DNA of 64,000 nucleotides from Pseudomonas syringae (GTDB lineage: Bacteria; Pseudomonadota; Gammaproteobacteria; Pseudomonadales; Pseudomonadaceae), in contig NZ_WKEQ01000012.1 in the NCBI RefSeq assembly GCF_021605415.1, positions 83,611 to 147,610 of the forward strand, written 5' to 3'. Numbering within the stretch: the stretch's first letter is position 1; every line of letters starts with the position of its first letter. Of the stretch, positions 63,896 to 64,000 are shown one piece after another. A program made the position numbers and the translations under genes. Below the pieces are notes generated by a model that worked only from the letters and a program-made list of their open reading frames with translations, did no database searches and had not been told where the DNA came from.

Positions 63896-64000
63896 TCACC
63901 GCGCAACTGCAAGATTTGGGTCATATGGTTGACCCGATTTGAGCACTCCGTATACGAAGTGCAGCAGTTTGCGCATCGCTGCACAGATGATCTGCTTAGG
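63896..64000 (-). CDS. IS110 family transposase, C-terminal end (cut by window edge)
   Basis: The last 34 codons of a minus-strand frame that runs off the right edge. The residues KQIICAAMRKLLHFVYGVLK and then SGQPYD match the conserved C terminus of IS110/IS116-type transposases. The gene starts beyond the window. Whether the element is complete cannot be told here. Confidence 0.75.
   Translation of the reverse strand, partial: PKQIICAAMRKLLHFVYGVLKSGQPYDPNLAVAR

Overview
The window is chromosomal DNA of a fluorescent pseudomonad, most likely the Pseudomonas fluorescens group. Gene order follows the P. aeruginosa PAO1 segment from ftsY to ahcY (ftsYEX-rpoH, thiSG-trmB, metXW, yggT-proC-yggS-pilT, pyrRBC', tonB3-gshB-pilGHIJ-chpA, rsmE-bioA, rhlE, metF-ahcY). 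GC is high, and the gaps carry REP sequences of the type built on GCTGGCAAGCCAGCTCCCAC that are common in this group. No rRNA, tRNA or CRISPR array was seen.

Layout. Bases 1-7.5 kb (minus strand): a YheT-type hydrolase and two pairs of M16 peptidases that flank rsmD. Bases 7.8-12 kb: ftsY-ftsE-ftsX and rpoH, the latter behind an extracytoplasmic-stress type promoter. Bases 12-25 kb: housekeeping genes for cell wall (mtgA), thiamine (thiSG), tRNA methylation (trmB), heme (hemW), nucleotide cleaning (rdgB), methionine (metXW), proline (proC) and pili (pilT). Bases 24-29 kb: pyrimidine operon yqgE-ruvX-pyrR-pyrB-pyrC', whose dihydroorotase-like gene has lost the metal ligands. Bases 28-40.6 kb: tonB, gshB and a reduced Pil-Chp chemosensory cluster (pilG, pilH, pilI, pilJ, chpA, chpC) with no pilK or chpB.

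Bases 40.6-41.7 kb: REP elements and a highly structured leader in front of a DUF6124-like gene. Bases 41.7-50 kb: a complete malonate decarboxylase operon mdcABCDEGH with the transporter madLM and the LysR regulator mdcR, plus a putative LysR operator. Bases 50-55 kb: a hemolysin III family protein, rsmE, bioA and an exported flavin amine oxidase with a histone H1-like Lys/Ala/Pro tail. Bases 55.3-56.4 kb: a small AT-richer island with a tiny lipoprotein and a bulb-type lectin protein. Bases 56.4-63.9 kb: cytochrome b561-yceI, rhlE, a solute-binding protein, metF, ahcY behind an S-adenosylhomocysteine riboswitch, and a thioesterase. The right edge cuts an IS110-type transposase.

The signals most worth following are the multi-hairpin leader at about 40.93-41.13 kb, whose repeated TTTAGCAG loops face a complementary CTGCTAA segment; the lectin/lipoprotein island; the amine oxidase with an H1-like tail; the duplicated M16 pairs; and the Pil-Chp array lacking adaptation enzymes. 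All functions are inferred by reading the sequence; no database search was run.
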